This document shows, in pieces, positions 1 through 7,514 of a DNA stretch of 51,431 nucleotides. Origin of the DNA: Pseudomonadota bacterium (GTDB lineage: Bacteria > Pseudomonadota > Gammaproteobacteria > Acidiferrobacterales > UBA6901); contig JAJYEK010000014.1 in the NCBI GenBank assembly GCA_021785795.1, positions 1-51,431 of the forward strand, given 5' to 3'. The translations under genes were made by a program, and so were the position numbers. The number at the start of each line of letters is the position of its first letter. Within the stretch, counting starts at the first letter, position 1. A model generated the notes under the pieces. The model was given only the letters and a program-made list of their open reading frames with translations. It did not search any database and was not told the origin of the DNA.

Positions 1-230
1 GCCCGCATGCGGCGACGCCCCAGGGATGCCCGCCGCACAGTCCAGCGTTTGGAATGGGTCATCGTCCGGCCAGGGGATCGGCCGGTTCGCGACCCGCCTG
101 GGGGATCACGGCGCGGTGACGGCGAGTCGGTATCGCGTCGCGCGGGGATTTTCCGGAGCGCAGTCCGCCGGCGCTATCGTGATCGCAACGACACCGCAGA
201 CCGGACCCGGCGACAGACCGTCCCGGGACC
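1..230. other. Window start, no gene recognised
   Basis: This stretch lies just beyond the 3' end of the minus-strand molybdenum hydroxylase operon. Reading frames cross it on both strands, but their products are Arg/Pro/Ala-rich and look like GC-rich shadow translation. I see no convincing start with a ribosome binding site, no domain and no clear terminator hairpin. It may include the operon's 3' untranslated region or the edge of a gene outside the window. Confidence 0.5.
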
Positions 231-1262
231 TCAGGCGCGATCCTCCGCCGCGGCGAGTATCGCGCGCCGCACCAGGGTCGACAGCAGCGGCAGTTTGTAG
301 GCATTTTGCGACAAGGGCGTGGCGCCCGCGAGCGCCGCTTCGGCGGCGGCCGCGGCCACATTCCCGTCGATACGGACCCCGGCCAGGGCAGCTTCGGCCG
401 CATGCGCGCGCCAGGGGGCCGGGGCGGCTGCGCCCAGTACGATGCGTGCCTGCCGGCAACGTCCGGTCCCGTCGAATTCGAGGACCGCGGCCACGGCTGC
501 AATCGGCCAGTCGAACGCGGCCCGTTCCGAGACCTGCAGGTAGCGCGAACGGCTGGCGGGCGCTGCCGGCAGCCACACTGCCGTGATGAGTTCGCCGCGG
601 GCAAGGGTGTTCTCGCGGCGCATGTCCGCTTCCGGCAGCACGAAAAACTCCGCGAGCGGAACCCGCCGGCGGCCGGCCGAATCCGCGATCTCCACTTCGG
701 CCCGATAGGCGAGCAGCGGGGTCGCCGGCGTGGACGCGTGGACGATGGCGCAACCGTTGTTGGCGAATACGGCGTGATAGCGGTTGTCGCCCCGGAACGC
801 AAAGCAGTGCGCGCCGCCCTTGCGCAGGCAGTGATGGGCGGCGGACCGGAAATACCAGCAGCGGGGCCGCTGCAGCAGGTTGCCGCCGAGGGTGGCGCGG
901 TTGCGGATCTGGGGGCTCGCGGCCAGGGCGGCGGCCTCGACCAGGGCGGAGTGGCTGCGTCTCAGACCGCTGTGCGCGGCGATGTCGCCGAGCGTCGCAA
1001 GGGCGCCGATGCGCACGCTTCCATCCGGCTGGACCTCGATGCCGGCCAGTTCCGGCAGGCGGCCGATGTCGACGAGACGCGCCGGACTCACCAGACCTTC
1101 TTTCATGAGGTCCAGCAGGTCCACCCCGCCGGCCTTCACGAGCACGGCCTGCTGTTCCTCCGGCTTGCCGGAGAGCGTGACCATCGCTTCGGCGGTGGTG
1201 TGGGTCGAGAGGGCGGCCGCTTCCGCGGCCGATGCGGCCTGCTGCCAGGCGAAGGCATCCAT
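231..1262 (-). CDS. FAD-binding subunit of a molybdenum hydroxylase (xanthine dehydrogenase family)
   Basis: Medium subunit (343 aa) of a three-subunit molybdenum hydroxylase; it would carry electrons from the iron-sulfur subunit to FAD. The N-terminal half has the CoxM/PaoB FAD fold with the GGNLLQ-type motif near residues 126-131. Four cysteines at 135, 145, 153 and 171 lie where YagS/PaoB-type subunits bind an extra [4Fe-4S] cluster, so this is closer to the aldehyde oxidoreductase/4-hydroxybenzoyl-CoA reductase type than to plain xanthine dehydrogenase. The usual Ser-Asp after the last cysteine is Ser-Thr here. The ATG shares one base with the stop of the large-subunit gene, so the two are translationally coupled. 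Family assignment is firm; the substrate is unknown. Confidence 0.9.
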   Translation of the reverse strand: MDAFAWQQAASAAEAAALSTHTTAEAMVTLSGKPEEQQAVLVKAGGVDLLDLMKEGLVSPARLVDIGRLPELAGIEVQPDGSVRIGALATLGDIAAHSGLRRSHSALVEAAALAASPQIRNRATLGGNLLQRPRCWYFRSAAHHCLRKGGAHCFAFRGDNRYHAVFANNGCAIVHASTPATPLLAYRAEVEIADSAGRRRVPLAEFFVLPEADMRRENTLARGELITAVWLPAAPASRSRYLQVSERAAFDWPIAAVAAVLEFDGTGRCRQARIVLGAAAPAPWRAHAAEAALAGVRIDGNVAAAAAEAALAGATPLSQNAYKLPLLSTLVRRAILAAAEDRA

Positions 1263-3610
1263 CAGTGACGCCCCCCCGGCACGACGCCCAGGGCACCGAG
1301 CACCGCTGCCGGCGTCATGGGCAGCGACCGGATGCGCACGCCGGTGGCGTTGTACACGGCATTGGCGATGGCGGCGGCGGTCGCGATGTTGGCCGGCTCG
1401 GAAATGCCGTAAGCATCCGAGGCGCTGAGCCCCTGGTAGTATTCGAGCAGCAGCACCGTGATGTCGGGAACATCACGCGGTCCGAGCAGCTTGTAGTCGA
1501 TGAGGTTGGGATTGAGCATCCAGCCGGTATTGGCATCGAGGACCCGCTCCTCCATCAGGGCGTAGGAAATCCCCATGAGCACGCCCCCCTGCACCTGGCT
1601 CTCGATCTGCACCGGGTTGATGGGGCGGCCGCAATCATGGACCGCCACCACCCGCAGTACGCGGACGACACCGCTCTCGGTGTCCACTTCCACTTCGGCA
1701 AACTGCACGCCGCCCAGATCGTTGTGGGCAATGGCCGCATCGCCCGAGCGGCTGCGGAACCCGGCGTAGTCGTCCACCCGTCCGGCCGTGGCGCTGATGC
1801 GGTCCGTGCGCAGCAGGGCGGCAGCCTCGCGCCAGGAGAGGCGGCGCCCGGCATTGTCGCGAACCTGGATCACGCGATCGCGCAGTTCCAGGGACTGCGG
1901 ATCGACCTCCCAGGCCGATGCGACCGCGCGCAGGAGCATCTCCCGGATTCGCCAGGCGGCGGTGCGGGCGGGCGGAGTGATGGAGGCGGTGGTGCGGCTG
2001 CCGTAGGAGGGCGGTCCCGAGGGAAATTCCGTATCCCCGATGCGCACGCGGATGTCCTGCGGCTCGAGACCAAGCTCTTCGGCGACGACCTGCGCCAGAA
2101 TGGTCCCGACCCCGGTGCCGATGTCCTGCACGCTGGACAGCACCTCGACGGTTCCGTCCCGCCACAGCCGCACTTCACAGGCGGCGTTGGTCTGGACATT
2201 CGCCGGCCACAGCGACTGGGCCATGCCGATGCCCCGCTTGACCGGTCCGGCGTCGGCGCCCGGTGCCCGGCGCCGGGTCCAGCCGATGTGCTCGGCGCCG
2301 ATGCGGCGTTCCTCGCGGCGCACGGGGCTGGGATCGATCCGGTCGCGCAGGACGATCGGATCGATCGCGAGCCGCTCGGCCAGTTCGTCGATGCTCTGCT
2401 CCAGGGCGAAAGCGCCCTGGGTATTGCCGGGACCGCGCATCGCGCAGCCCGGGCCGGTATGGGTAAAGACATCGTAATGCAGCGATTCCAGGTTGGGGCA
2501 GCGGTACATCGCGCTCGCGATGTTTCCCACGGCGGCTCCGAAAGCGATGCCGGCGCCGCCGTAGGAGTGGAGCGAGATCGCTGTCAGCGTGCCGTCGCGC
2601 CGGGCGCCGATGCGCAGGCGCTGTTCGCTGGCGGGACGGTTCCCGGTGTCCAGCTGTTCCTCGTCGCGGCGGTAGACCAGCCGCACCGGCGCCCCGGCCA
2701 GACGCGCGAGTGTCGCCGCGGTGCGTCCGTACACCCCCATCTGGGACTTGGAACCGAAGCCCCCGCCCATGGCCTGGACCCGGACCCGGACCCGGGACAG
2801 GGGCAGTCCGAAATGCCGGGCGAGCTGGGCGCGCACCCCGGCGGTGAACTGGGTGGACATCCACACCTCGAGGCTGTCCCCCTGCCAGGAGGCGACGATG
2901 GCGTGCGGCTCCAGGCAGCAATGGGTTTGTACCTGGGTACGGTAGGTGCCGTCCACCGTGACCGCGGCCTCGGCAAAGCCGGCGGCGGCATCGCCCCGGC
3001 TGTTGCGCTGCTCCGGACCGAGCACATTGCCGTTCAGGGGATAGACCGCGGCCGAGGCGGGCAGCCCGGCCGAGGGTACGCTTTCAAGATCTTCCTTGCG
3101 GTAGACAGCCGGCGCATCCGGCTGCCGGGCGCGATCCGGATCGACGACGAACGGCAGGAACTCGTACTGTACGTCGATCAGCCGCAGGGCCGCTTCCGCC
3201 TGGACCGCGGTATCCGCGGCCAGCGCCGCAACCGGCTGGCCGATATAACGCAGGACCGCGGGTTCGCCGGCCGCACGCGGTTCCGCCACCGCGAGCACCG
3301 CCCGCACGCCGGGTGCGGCGGCGGCGCGCGCCAAATTGATCGAGCGTATGCGGGCGTGCGGCCGGGGCGCGCGCAGCACGGCGGCATGCAGCATGCCGGG
3401 CGGCGCCATGTCTACGGTATAGCGGGCGGCACCGGTGACCTTGGCCTGCGCATCCCAGCGCGGCGCACTTTTCCCGATTTGCCGCAGACTGGAATTGGGA
3501 CCGAGCGCCGGCGGCTCGTCCGCCGGGATCTCGCGTTCGATCTCGGTCAGGCCCAGATGGGCAAAGCCGGCCGGGAATTTCTCGGGCCGCCGCGGAAGAT
3601 CATCACTCAT
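1262..3610 (-). CDS. Molybdopterin-binding large subunit of a molybdenum hydroxylase
   Basis: Catalytic subunit (782 aa) that would hydroxylate an aldehyde or N-heterocycle at a molybdopterin cofactor. An a/b-hammerhead domain (about residues 40-150, with RYTVD and the YIGQPVA motif) is followed by the two Mo-cofactor domains, which include GGGFGSK, the AMRGPGNTQ segment and the C-terminal GISEPA motif holding the expected active-site Glu. Length is typical for PaoC/CoxL-type subunits. The chosen ATG at 3610 overlaps the stop of the [2Fe-2S] gene (ATGAGTGA); an in-frame start 61 codons upstream would only translate the neighbouring gene in another frame. No twin-arginine signal is visible. 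The order 2Fe-2S, Mo, FAD differs from E. coli paoABC (2Fe-2S, FAD, Mo). Substrate not inferable. Confidence 0.93.
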   Translation of the reverse strand: MSDDLPRRPEKFPAGFAHLGLTEIEREIPADEPPALGPNSSLRQIGKSAPRWDAQAKVTGAARYTVDMAPPGMLHAAVLRAPRPHARIRSINLARAAAAPGVRAVLAVAEPRAAGEPAVLRYIGQPVAALAADTAVQAEAALRLIDVQYEFLPFVVDPDRARQPDAPAVYRKEDLESVPSAGLPASAAVYPLNGNVLGPEQRNSRGDAAAGFAEAAVTVDGTYRTQVQTHCCLEPHAIVASWQGDSLEVWMSTQFTAGVRAQLARHFGLPLSRVRVRVQAMGGGFGSKSQMGVYGRTAATLARLAGAPVRLVYRRDEEQLDTGNRPASEQRLRIGARRDGTLTAISLHSYGGAGIAFGAAVGNIASAMYRCPNLESLHYDVFTHTGPGCAMRGPGNTQGAFALEQSIDELAERLAIDPIVLRDRIDPSPVRREERRIGAEHIGWTRRRAPGADAGPVKRGIGMAQSLWPANVQTNAACEVRLWRDGTVEVLSSVQDIGTGVGTILAQVVAEELGLEPQDIRVRIGDTEFPSGPPSYGSRTTASITPPARTAAWRIREMLLRAVASAWEVDPQSLELRDRVIQVRDNAGRRLSWREAAALLRTDRISATAGRVDDYAGFRSRSGDAAIAHNDLGGVQFAEVEVDTESGVVRVLRVVAVHDCGRPINPVQIESQVQGGVLMGISYALMEERVLDANTGWMLNPNLIDYKLLGPRDVPDITVLLLEYYQGLSASDAYGISEPANIATAAAIANAVYNATGVRIRSLPMTPAAVLGALGVVPGGRH

Positions 3611-4133
3611 GGTGCTCGTCCCGCCCGCCGAGTGCCAGCATCGCCTGGACAACATGCGGATAGGTGCCGCAGCGGCACAGGTGACCGCTGATGGCCTGCT
3701 CGATCTCGGTCCGGTCCGGACTCGGGTTGCGCGCCAGCAGGGCCGCGCAGGACATGACCATGCCGGGGGTGCAGAATCCGCACTGGACGGCATCGTGGGC
3801 CATGAAAGCCTCCTGAACCGGGTGCAGCGTCTCCGGTCCCGCCAGTCCTTCGACGGTGGTGATCGGCCGTTCTCCGACCTCGATGGCCAGGACGCTGCAG
3901 GAGGCGACGGTCAGCCCGTCCAGCCAGACCGTGCAGGCCGAGCACACGCCATGATTGCAGGCGATCTTGGTGCCGGTGAGGCCGAGCGGACCGCGCAATG
4001 CCTCGGCGAGGGTGGTGCGCGGCTCGATCATTACCGTATGCATTGTCCCGTTCACCTGCAATACGACCGGCCGCGGACCCGTGTCCGCGATGCCGGGAAC
4101 GGCGCCATTTTCTTTCCGGCTTTCGTTGCTCAT
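3603..4133 (-). CDS. [2Fe-2S] subunit of a molybdenum hydroxylase
   Basis: Small iron-sulfur subunit (176 aa), first gene of the minus-strand operon. An N-terminal plant-type ferredoxin domain carries the cluster motif CNHGVCSAC plus a later Cys, followed by the helical domain with QCGFCTPGM and CRCGTYP that binds the second [2Fe-2S] cluster. Length matches the CoxS/PaoA core. The ATG at 4133 is preferred over an in-frame start 58 codons upstream because the upstream stretch is basic and low in complexity and the family begins close to here. There is no obvious Tat signal, so the complex may be cytoplasmic unless the start lies further upstream. Confidence 0.93.
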   Translation of the reverse strand: MSNESRKENGAVPGIADTGPRPVVLQVNGTMHTVMIEPRTTLAEALRGPLGLTGTKIACNHGVCSACTVWLDGLTVASCSVLAIEVGERPITTVEGLAGPETLHPVQEAFMAHDAVQCGFCTPGMVMSCAALLARNPSPDRTEIEQAISGHLCRCGTYPHVVQAMLALGGRDEHHE

Positions 4134-4523
4134 GGCGAACGTTTGCGACCTCTGCCCGGGATGGGGGTGACGAACAGGACCTGATGTGCGGTCAGGACGA
4201 TTTACTATATCGACCGACGGCCCGGGCCTCAAGCGCCGCTGCCGGACCCGGATGCCGTTGCGGCATTGATCATGCGCCGCTGTGGGCGGACGGGCAACTA
4301 CGTACAACTACGATCAGCGCTGCGTGCGTATTCGGCCGGTGCCGTGAACCCTGCCCTCCGGTCGCCGGCGGCGAATCGGTCGCCGCACATCCGGAGGTGG
4401 CATGCGGTGCGCGAGGGTCCCGCCATCCCCGGCCTGACGGCCGGGGATGGCGGGGTGCGGGTGTTTCTTCGGAGCGGTTGCGAGGCGGAATCGACGCCGT
4501 GTCTTGACCCGTCCCTCGACGCC
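4134..4523. other. Intergenic region with a perfect hairpin
   Basis: This 390-base gap separates the CZB gene from the molybdenum hydroxylase operon, both on the minus strand. The promoter of the hydroxylase operon should lie in 4134-4400; an AT-rich patch at about 4198-4212 (containing TTTACTATAT) is the best candidate. The main structure is the hairpin listed separately. No coding frame in it looks real. Confidence 0.5.
4419..4454 (-). terminator. Perfect 16-bp hairpin, probable terminator
   Basis: CCCGCCATCCCCGGCC at 4419-4434 is exactly complementary to 4439-4454, with a four-base loop (TGAC). It lies 70 bases past the stop of the minus-strand CZB gene and about 290 bases before the hydroxylase operon start, so it most likely ends CZB transcription. 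No U-run follows on the minus strand, so it is not a textbook intrinsic terminator and could instead be a processing or protein-binding element. Confidence 0.5.
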
Positions 4524-4877
4524 CTACAGGCCCGCTTCCTTCTTGAGTCGCACGATCGCTGCGCCAACGGTGTTGGATGCCTGCGCGTACGCGGTGCCGG
4601 CATTGATCATGGCTTCGGCCTCGGCGTATTTCCTGGCGTTGATGGCGGCTGCCACCTTTCCGGCTTCAGCGTGGAATGCGGCATGTTTCTGGATGCAATC
4701 CGCATGGGCGGGCAGGTGGCCCAATTGTGCTTGCGCGTCGCCATGAAGCCACTTGCCCAGCTCGCAGCAGTTGTCCTTCGAGATGGTGGCGGCGTCCATC
4801 TGTTCCTGCTTCGAAATGGCAGTGCGGAATTTCAATTTCCACTCGGCATGCTTGCTGATTGCGCTGTCTAAATCCAT
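4524..4877 (-). CDS. Stand-alone CZB (chemoreceptor zinc-binding) domain protein
   Basis: A 117-aa protein made of a single CZB domain. The His/Cys pattern of the family is complete: HAEWK near residue 11, CCELGKWLHG near 37, and HADC...HAAFH near 58-67. In known cases CZB domains bind zinc through three His and one Cys, and sit at the end of chemoreceptors or diguanylate cyclases as zinc or hypochlorite sensors. Here there is no membrane segment and no signalling domain, so it may act as a free zinc-responsive protein. GGGAGA precedes the ATG by nine bases. It lies downstream of a cupredoxin gene, suggesting a metal or redox-stress context (inference). Confidence 0.88.
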   Translation of the reverse strand: MDLDSAISKHAEWKLKFRTAISKQEQMDAATISKDNCCELGKWLHGDAQAQLGHLPAHADCIQKHAAFHAEAGKVAAAINARKYAEAEAMINAGTAYAQASNTVGAAIVRLKKEAGL

Positions 4878-5040
4878 CTTCGATTATCTCCCGGATTGTT
4901 GTTCGTTGTGATTCACAAGGAGTGCCTGCCCGAAAAAGGCATAGCCAGGGAATGGGAACGCGCAAACCGGCCTTTCGAATCGGCGATCCCGAACGCCACG
5001 TACGGGCCGACTGCATCCCTGCCGGCGTGGACACGATGGC

Positions 5041-5061
5041 ACCCGTGCCTTCTGCACGGGT
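5041..5061 (-). terminator. Hairpin between cupredoxin and CZB genes
   Basis: ACCCGTGC (5041-5048) pairs perfectly with GCACGGGT (5054-5061) around a five-base loop, 20 bases past the minus-strand stop of the cupredoxin gene. It could end or stabilise the upstream transcript. No U-run follows on the minus strand; an AT-rich tract lies on the cupredoxin side instead. Confidence 0.4.
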
Positions 5062-5080
5062 AATTTCGAATTATTCCAGG

Positions 5081-5557
5081 TCATTTGGGCGCTTCCGGAG
5101 TCATATGGATGTATCCCACCATCCCCGCGGCATAGTGGAGCGGCTCGTGGCAGGCGTATTCGAGCGTCCCGGTACGGTTCGGAAAATGCCAGATGAGGGT
5201 GCGGGTCTGACCCGGAGGTATTGTGACCCCATTGGGGGCATCGACCAATTTCCTGAGGCCGGGGTGTTCTTCCGCGAGAGCCTCATAGTCGCGCTGTTCG
5301 GCCCGGTTACCGATGAGGAATTCGTGAGGTTGCTGTCTGCCCAGGTTGCGGATCACAAACCGGACGGTCTGCCCGGGACGCACATCGACCTTCGATGGCT
5401 GGAATTTCATCGAATCGAGCGCCGCTATTTTTATGGTTCTGGTTACCGCCAGCGCATGTCCGGGCGATCCATATGCGTCCACCGAAGCCTGTACTCCGGG
5501 GACCGCCGCTGCAGCCAGCAGGCTGCCGATAAACAACTTCTTTATGGTGCGTTGCAT
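5081..5557 (-). CDS. Secreted cupredoxin (plastocyanin-like copper protein)
   Basis: 158-aa exported blue-copper-type protein. Residues 1-25 form a signal peptide (basic start, hydrophobic core, cleavage likely after VQA). The mature part is a cupredoxin fold with candidate copper ligands His in PHEF and the C-terminal set Cys-His...His...Met in YACHEPLHYAAGM. This resembles CopI-like periplasmic copper proteins, which carry electrons or buffer copper. The ATG at 5557 has AGGAGG nine bases upstream; a GTG two codons earlier is only three bases from it and is rejected. The stop of the small upstream gene is five bases before this ATG, so the two are co-transcribed. Confidence 0.88.
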   Translation of the reverse strand: MQRTIKKLFIGSLLAAAAVPGVQASVDAYGSPGHALAVTRTIKIAALDSMKFQPSKVDVRPGQTVRFVIRNLGRQQPHEFLIGNRAEQRDYEALAEEHPGLRKLVDAPNGVTIPPGQTRTLIWHFPNRTGTLEYACHEPLHYAAGMVGYIHMTPEAPK

Positions 5558-5562
5558 GTGCA

Positions 5563-5799
5563 CTAACCTCCTTTTTGCTGTGTGTTGATGGTTGGGTTGA
5601 TATCAGCCGGATCCGGGCGCTGATGGGCGTCGGTTTCACCGGCGTGCGCACCGACGGATTCCAGAATCTGTGTGATGGCCGTATTGATGGCCCGTATCTT
5701 TTCGGAATCGCTCGCAGGAGCATGAACCATTGAAAGAAGATAGGTCAGCGTTGTGACGGTGGCCTGCGCGGTCCAGGTTTGCCGTGTTGTAGGCCTCAT
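5563..5799 (-). CDS. Small protein of unknown function upstream of cupredoxin
   Basis: A 78-aa frame whose stop lies inside the ribosome-binding region of the cupredoxin gene. AGGA lies seven bases before the ATG at 5799, favouring this start over in-frame starts further upstream. The product has a mildly hydrophobic stretch (TVTTLTYLLSMVHA, residues 14-27), a helix-forming middle with EKIRAINTAITQILESVG, and a polar His/Asp/Pro-rich tail. I do not recognise the family. Reality is supported by position and ribosome binding site rather than homology; it may be a membrane-associated or exported companion of the cupredoxin. Confidence 0.55.
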   Translation of the reverse strand: MRPTTRQTWTAQATVTTLTYLLSMVHAPASDSEKIRAINTAITQILESVGAHAGETDAHQRPDPADINPTINTQQKGG

Positions 5800-5904
5800 C
5801 GTGTGTTCCTGCACCTGCTCGAAATGCCGCGTTCTGATTGGCGCCGATGGCGCCCGAAACCGCACACCGGCGGATTCCTGGGCTGCTCGCCATTGGTACT
5901 TCAT

Positions 5905-6379
5905 CTACATCGCCGGGCTGCACGATCTAATCTGATCGTTCCGCCTGCTTGTTGAGCCCATTCATTACATTTAGCACATTTTTTATGTGTGTATTGGTGC
6001 TACCTGTCACACAAGCCGAACACGACGATTGGATGTATGAGATTTTTCCCCGGATAGCCGTCGCCTTTTCGGCTCAGCCCTTGAATAGCAAAGAGGAAAC
6101 TTGCGGCGAAGTGCGCGGGTCGCGCAGCCGGCGGGATCGTGAACGCCGAGGGATCGGGTGGAGCCGCATGCTCCGGCCACGGCCCACATGGCGCCGGTCG
6201 GCGGGCCGGATCTCGTCGGCCGGATCAAACAGGCTGGCGCGCAATTGCAGCCGGAGCAATTCGTGGCGGCGGTCGCTGCCGCGCACAGACCCGGGGAAGT
6301 TGCGGCGCGGCGCGTGCTCGCGGACACCAAAACGGTCTTACCGGTCGCCCGCATACGGTGCGTCTGATTTGCTAAAAGT
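5905..6379. other. Region between cupredoxin operon and AT-rich island
   Basis: The promoter of the minus-strand cupredoxin operon should lie at the left. About 5940-6060 is AT-rich, with a small stem at 5975-5989 (CACAT, five T, ATGTG). At 6158-6367 a 69-codon plus-strand frame has fairly protein-like composition (for example RIKQAGAQLQPEQF), but it has no recognisable domain and may be a gene fragment. The GC-rich backbone gives way to AT-rich sequence near 6365. Confidence 0.45.
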
Positions 6380-6382
6380 GGA

Positions 6383-6457
6383 AGGTTGACAAAGTCTTCT
6401 GTAAGGTTGACAATAGTAACCATTGAGGTTGCCAATTGCCAATAATCACGTTGACAA
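6383..6457 (+). promoter_or_regulatory. Four phased direct repeats, probable operator of the HTH-ATPase gene
   Basis: Copies of AGGTTGACAA occur at 6383-6392 and 6404-6413, with variants AGGTTGCCAA at 6426-6435 and ACGTTGACAA at 6448-6457. The start-to-start spacing is 21, 22 and 22 bases, two helical turns each, so all copies face the same side of the DNA. The last ends 22 bases before the ATG of the winged-helix ATPase. Each repeat contains TTGACA, so the array also overlaps possible -35 elements: TTGACA at 6386-6391 with GACAAT at 6409-6414 is one plausible promoter. Autoregulation by the downstream DNA-binding protein is inference. Confidence 0.6.
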
Positions 6458-6479
6458 TGATTAAATAGAAGGTTTCTAA

Positions 6480-7514
6480 ATGACAAGAGTTCGAGAACGG
6501 GGAGAAGAAATTCGACGTTTTATTTTGAATCACGTCGTAAAACATCCTGCAGCTGTAAGCAAACTAGCGGCTGAGTATTTTGGAATTAGCAGGCAAGCAG
6601 TAAACAAGCATTTGCAGAAACTTACTGCAGAGGGCGCCCTATCCGAAACAGGTCATACACGAAACCGATCTTACAAACTCACTCCTTTAGTGGAGTGGAG
6701 AAAAGAATATAAAATTTCGTCCGACTTAGCGGAAGATCTAGTTTGGTCAGGCGACGTGCGCCCAGCGCTTGGTCAATTGCCAGAAAACGTGATGGACATT
6801 TGGCACTATGGTTTCACCGAGATGTTCAATAATGCAATTGACCATTCTGACGGATCGCGAATTATCGTCCGAATAAGAAAAACCGCTATAAGCGCCGAAA
6901 TGGTCTTATCAGATAACGGAATCGGCATTTTCAAGAAAATTCAAGAGGCCCTACATCTTTTGGATGAACGTCATGCAATTCTCGAACTAGCTAAAGGGAA
7001 ACTAACAACTGATCCGAAGAACCATAGCGGAGAAGGTATCTTTTTTACATCAAGAATGTTCGATCATTTTGATATCCTTTCTGGCGGCGTCTTCTTCACT
7101 CACAAATTTGGTGATGATATGGGTTGGCTTCTCGAAAGGGATAAATTTCGGCATGGTACTTCTGTGTGGATGGAAATAAATAACCATTCTGCTCGCACTG
7201 AAGTCAAAATATTTGACCGCTATTCAACAGGTGATGATTATGGTTTTAACAAAACTATCGTGCCCGTAAGATTAGCTCAGTACGGAGAGGATAAGCTCAT
7301 ATCACGCTCTCAGGCCAAGCGAGTGTTGGCGCGAGTGGAATTATTCAAATACATAATTTTCGATTTTGACGGTGTCATTGCAATTGGACAGGCATTTGCC
7401 GACGAAATCTTCAGGGTCTTTGCTAGGAGGCATCCAGAAATAATTTTATCCGCTGTCAAAGCCAATTCTTCGGTTAAAAGAATGATAGATAGAGCTAGAA
7501 CCGGAGTTCTCTGA
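6480..7514 (+). CDS. Winged-helix / GHKL ATPase / STAS-like (DUF4325) fusion regulator
   Basis: 344-aa three-domain protein. Residues 1-70 are a winged helix (SRQAVNKHLQKL recognition helix). Residues about 95-235 are a GHKL (histidine-kinase-like/anti-sigma-like) ATPase with N-box EMFNNAIDHSD (114-124), G1 box SDNGIGI (144-150) and G2 box SGEGI (183-187). Residues about 270-340 match the STAS-like DUF4325 pattern (ISRSQAKRVL, DFDGVIAIGQAFADEIFRVF). No phospho-acceptor His domain or membrane segment is seen. In partner-switch systems the ATPase and the STAS antagonist are separate proteins; here they share a chain with a DNA-binding domain. GAAGG lies seven bases before the ATG. The gene is strikingly AT-rich against its neighbours, a sign of transfer. 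Target and signal are unknown. Confidence 0.85.
   Translation: MTRVRERGEEIRRFILNHVVKHPAAVSKLAAEYFGISRQAVNKHLQKLTAEGALSETGHTRNRSYKLTPLVEWRKEYKISSDLAEDLVWSGDVRPALGQLPENVMDIWHYGFTEMFNNAIDHSDGSRIIVRIRKTAISAEMVLSDNGIGIFKKIQEALHLLDERHAILELAKGKLTTDPKNHSGEGIFFTSRMFDHFDILSGGVFFTHKFGDDMGWLLERDKFRHGTSVWMEINNHSARTEVKIFDRYSTGDDYGFNKTIVPVRLAQYGEDKLISRSQAKRVLARVELFKYIIFDFDGVIAIGQAFADEIFRVFARRHPEIILSAVKANSSVKRMIDRARTGVL

Noticed and set aside
1232..3691. Plus-strand 819-codon open frame
   Set aside because: It is antisense to the molybdenum hydroxylase large subunit, rich in Arg/Gly/Asp/His, and lacks any domain; a shadow of GC-rich coding.
6158..6367. 69-codon plus-strand frame
   Set aside because: Protein-like string but no domain, start signal or neighbour support; kept only as a possible fragment.
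6007..6486. Minus-strand frame before the ATPase gene
   Set aside because: Composition is random and it covers the repeat array; no ribosome binding site.
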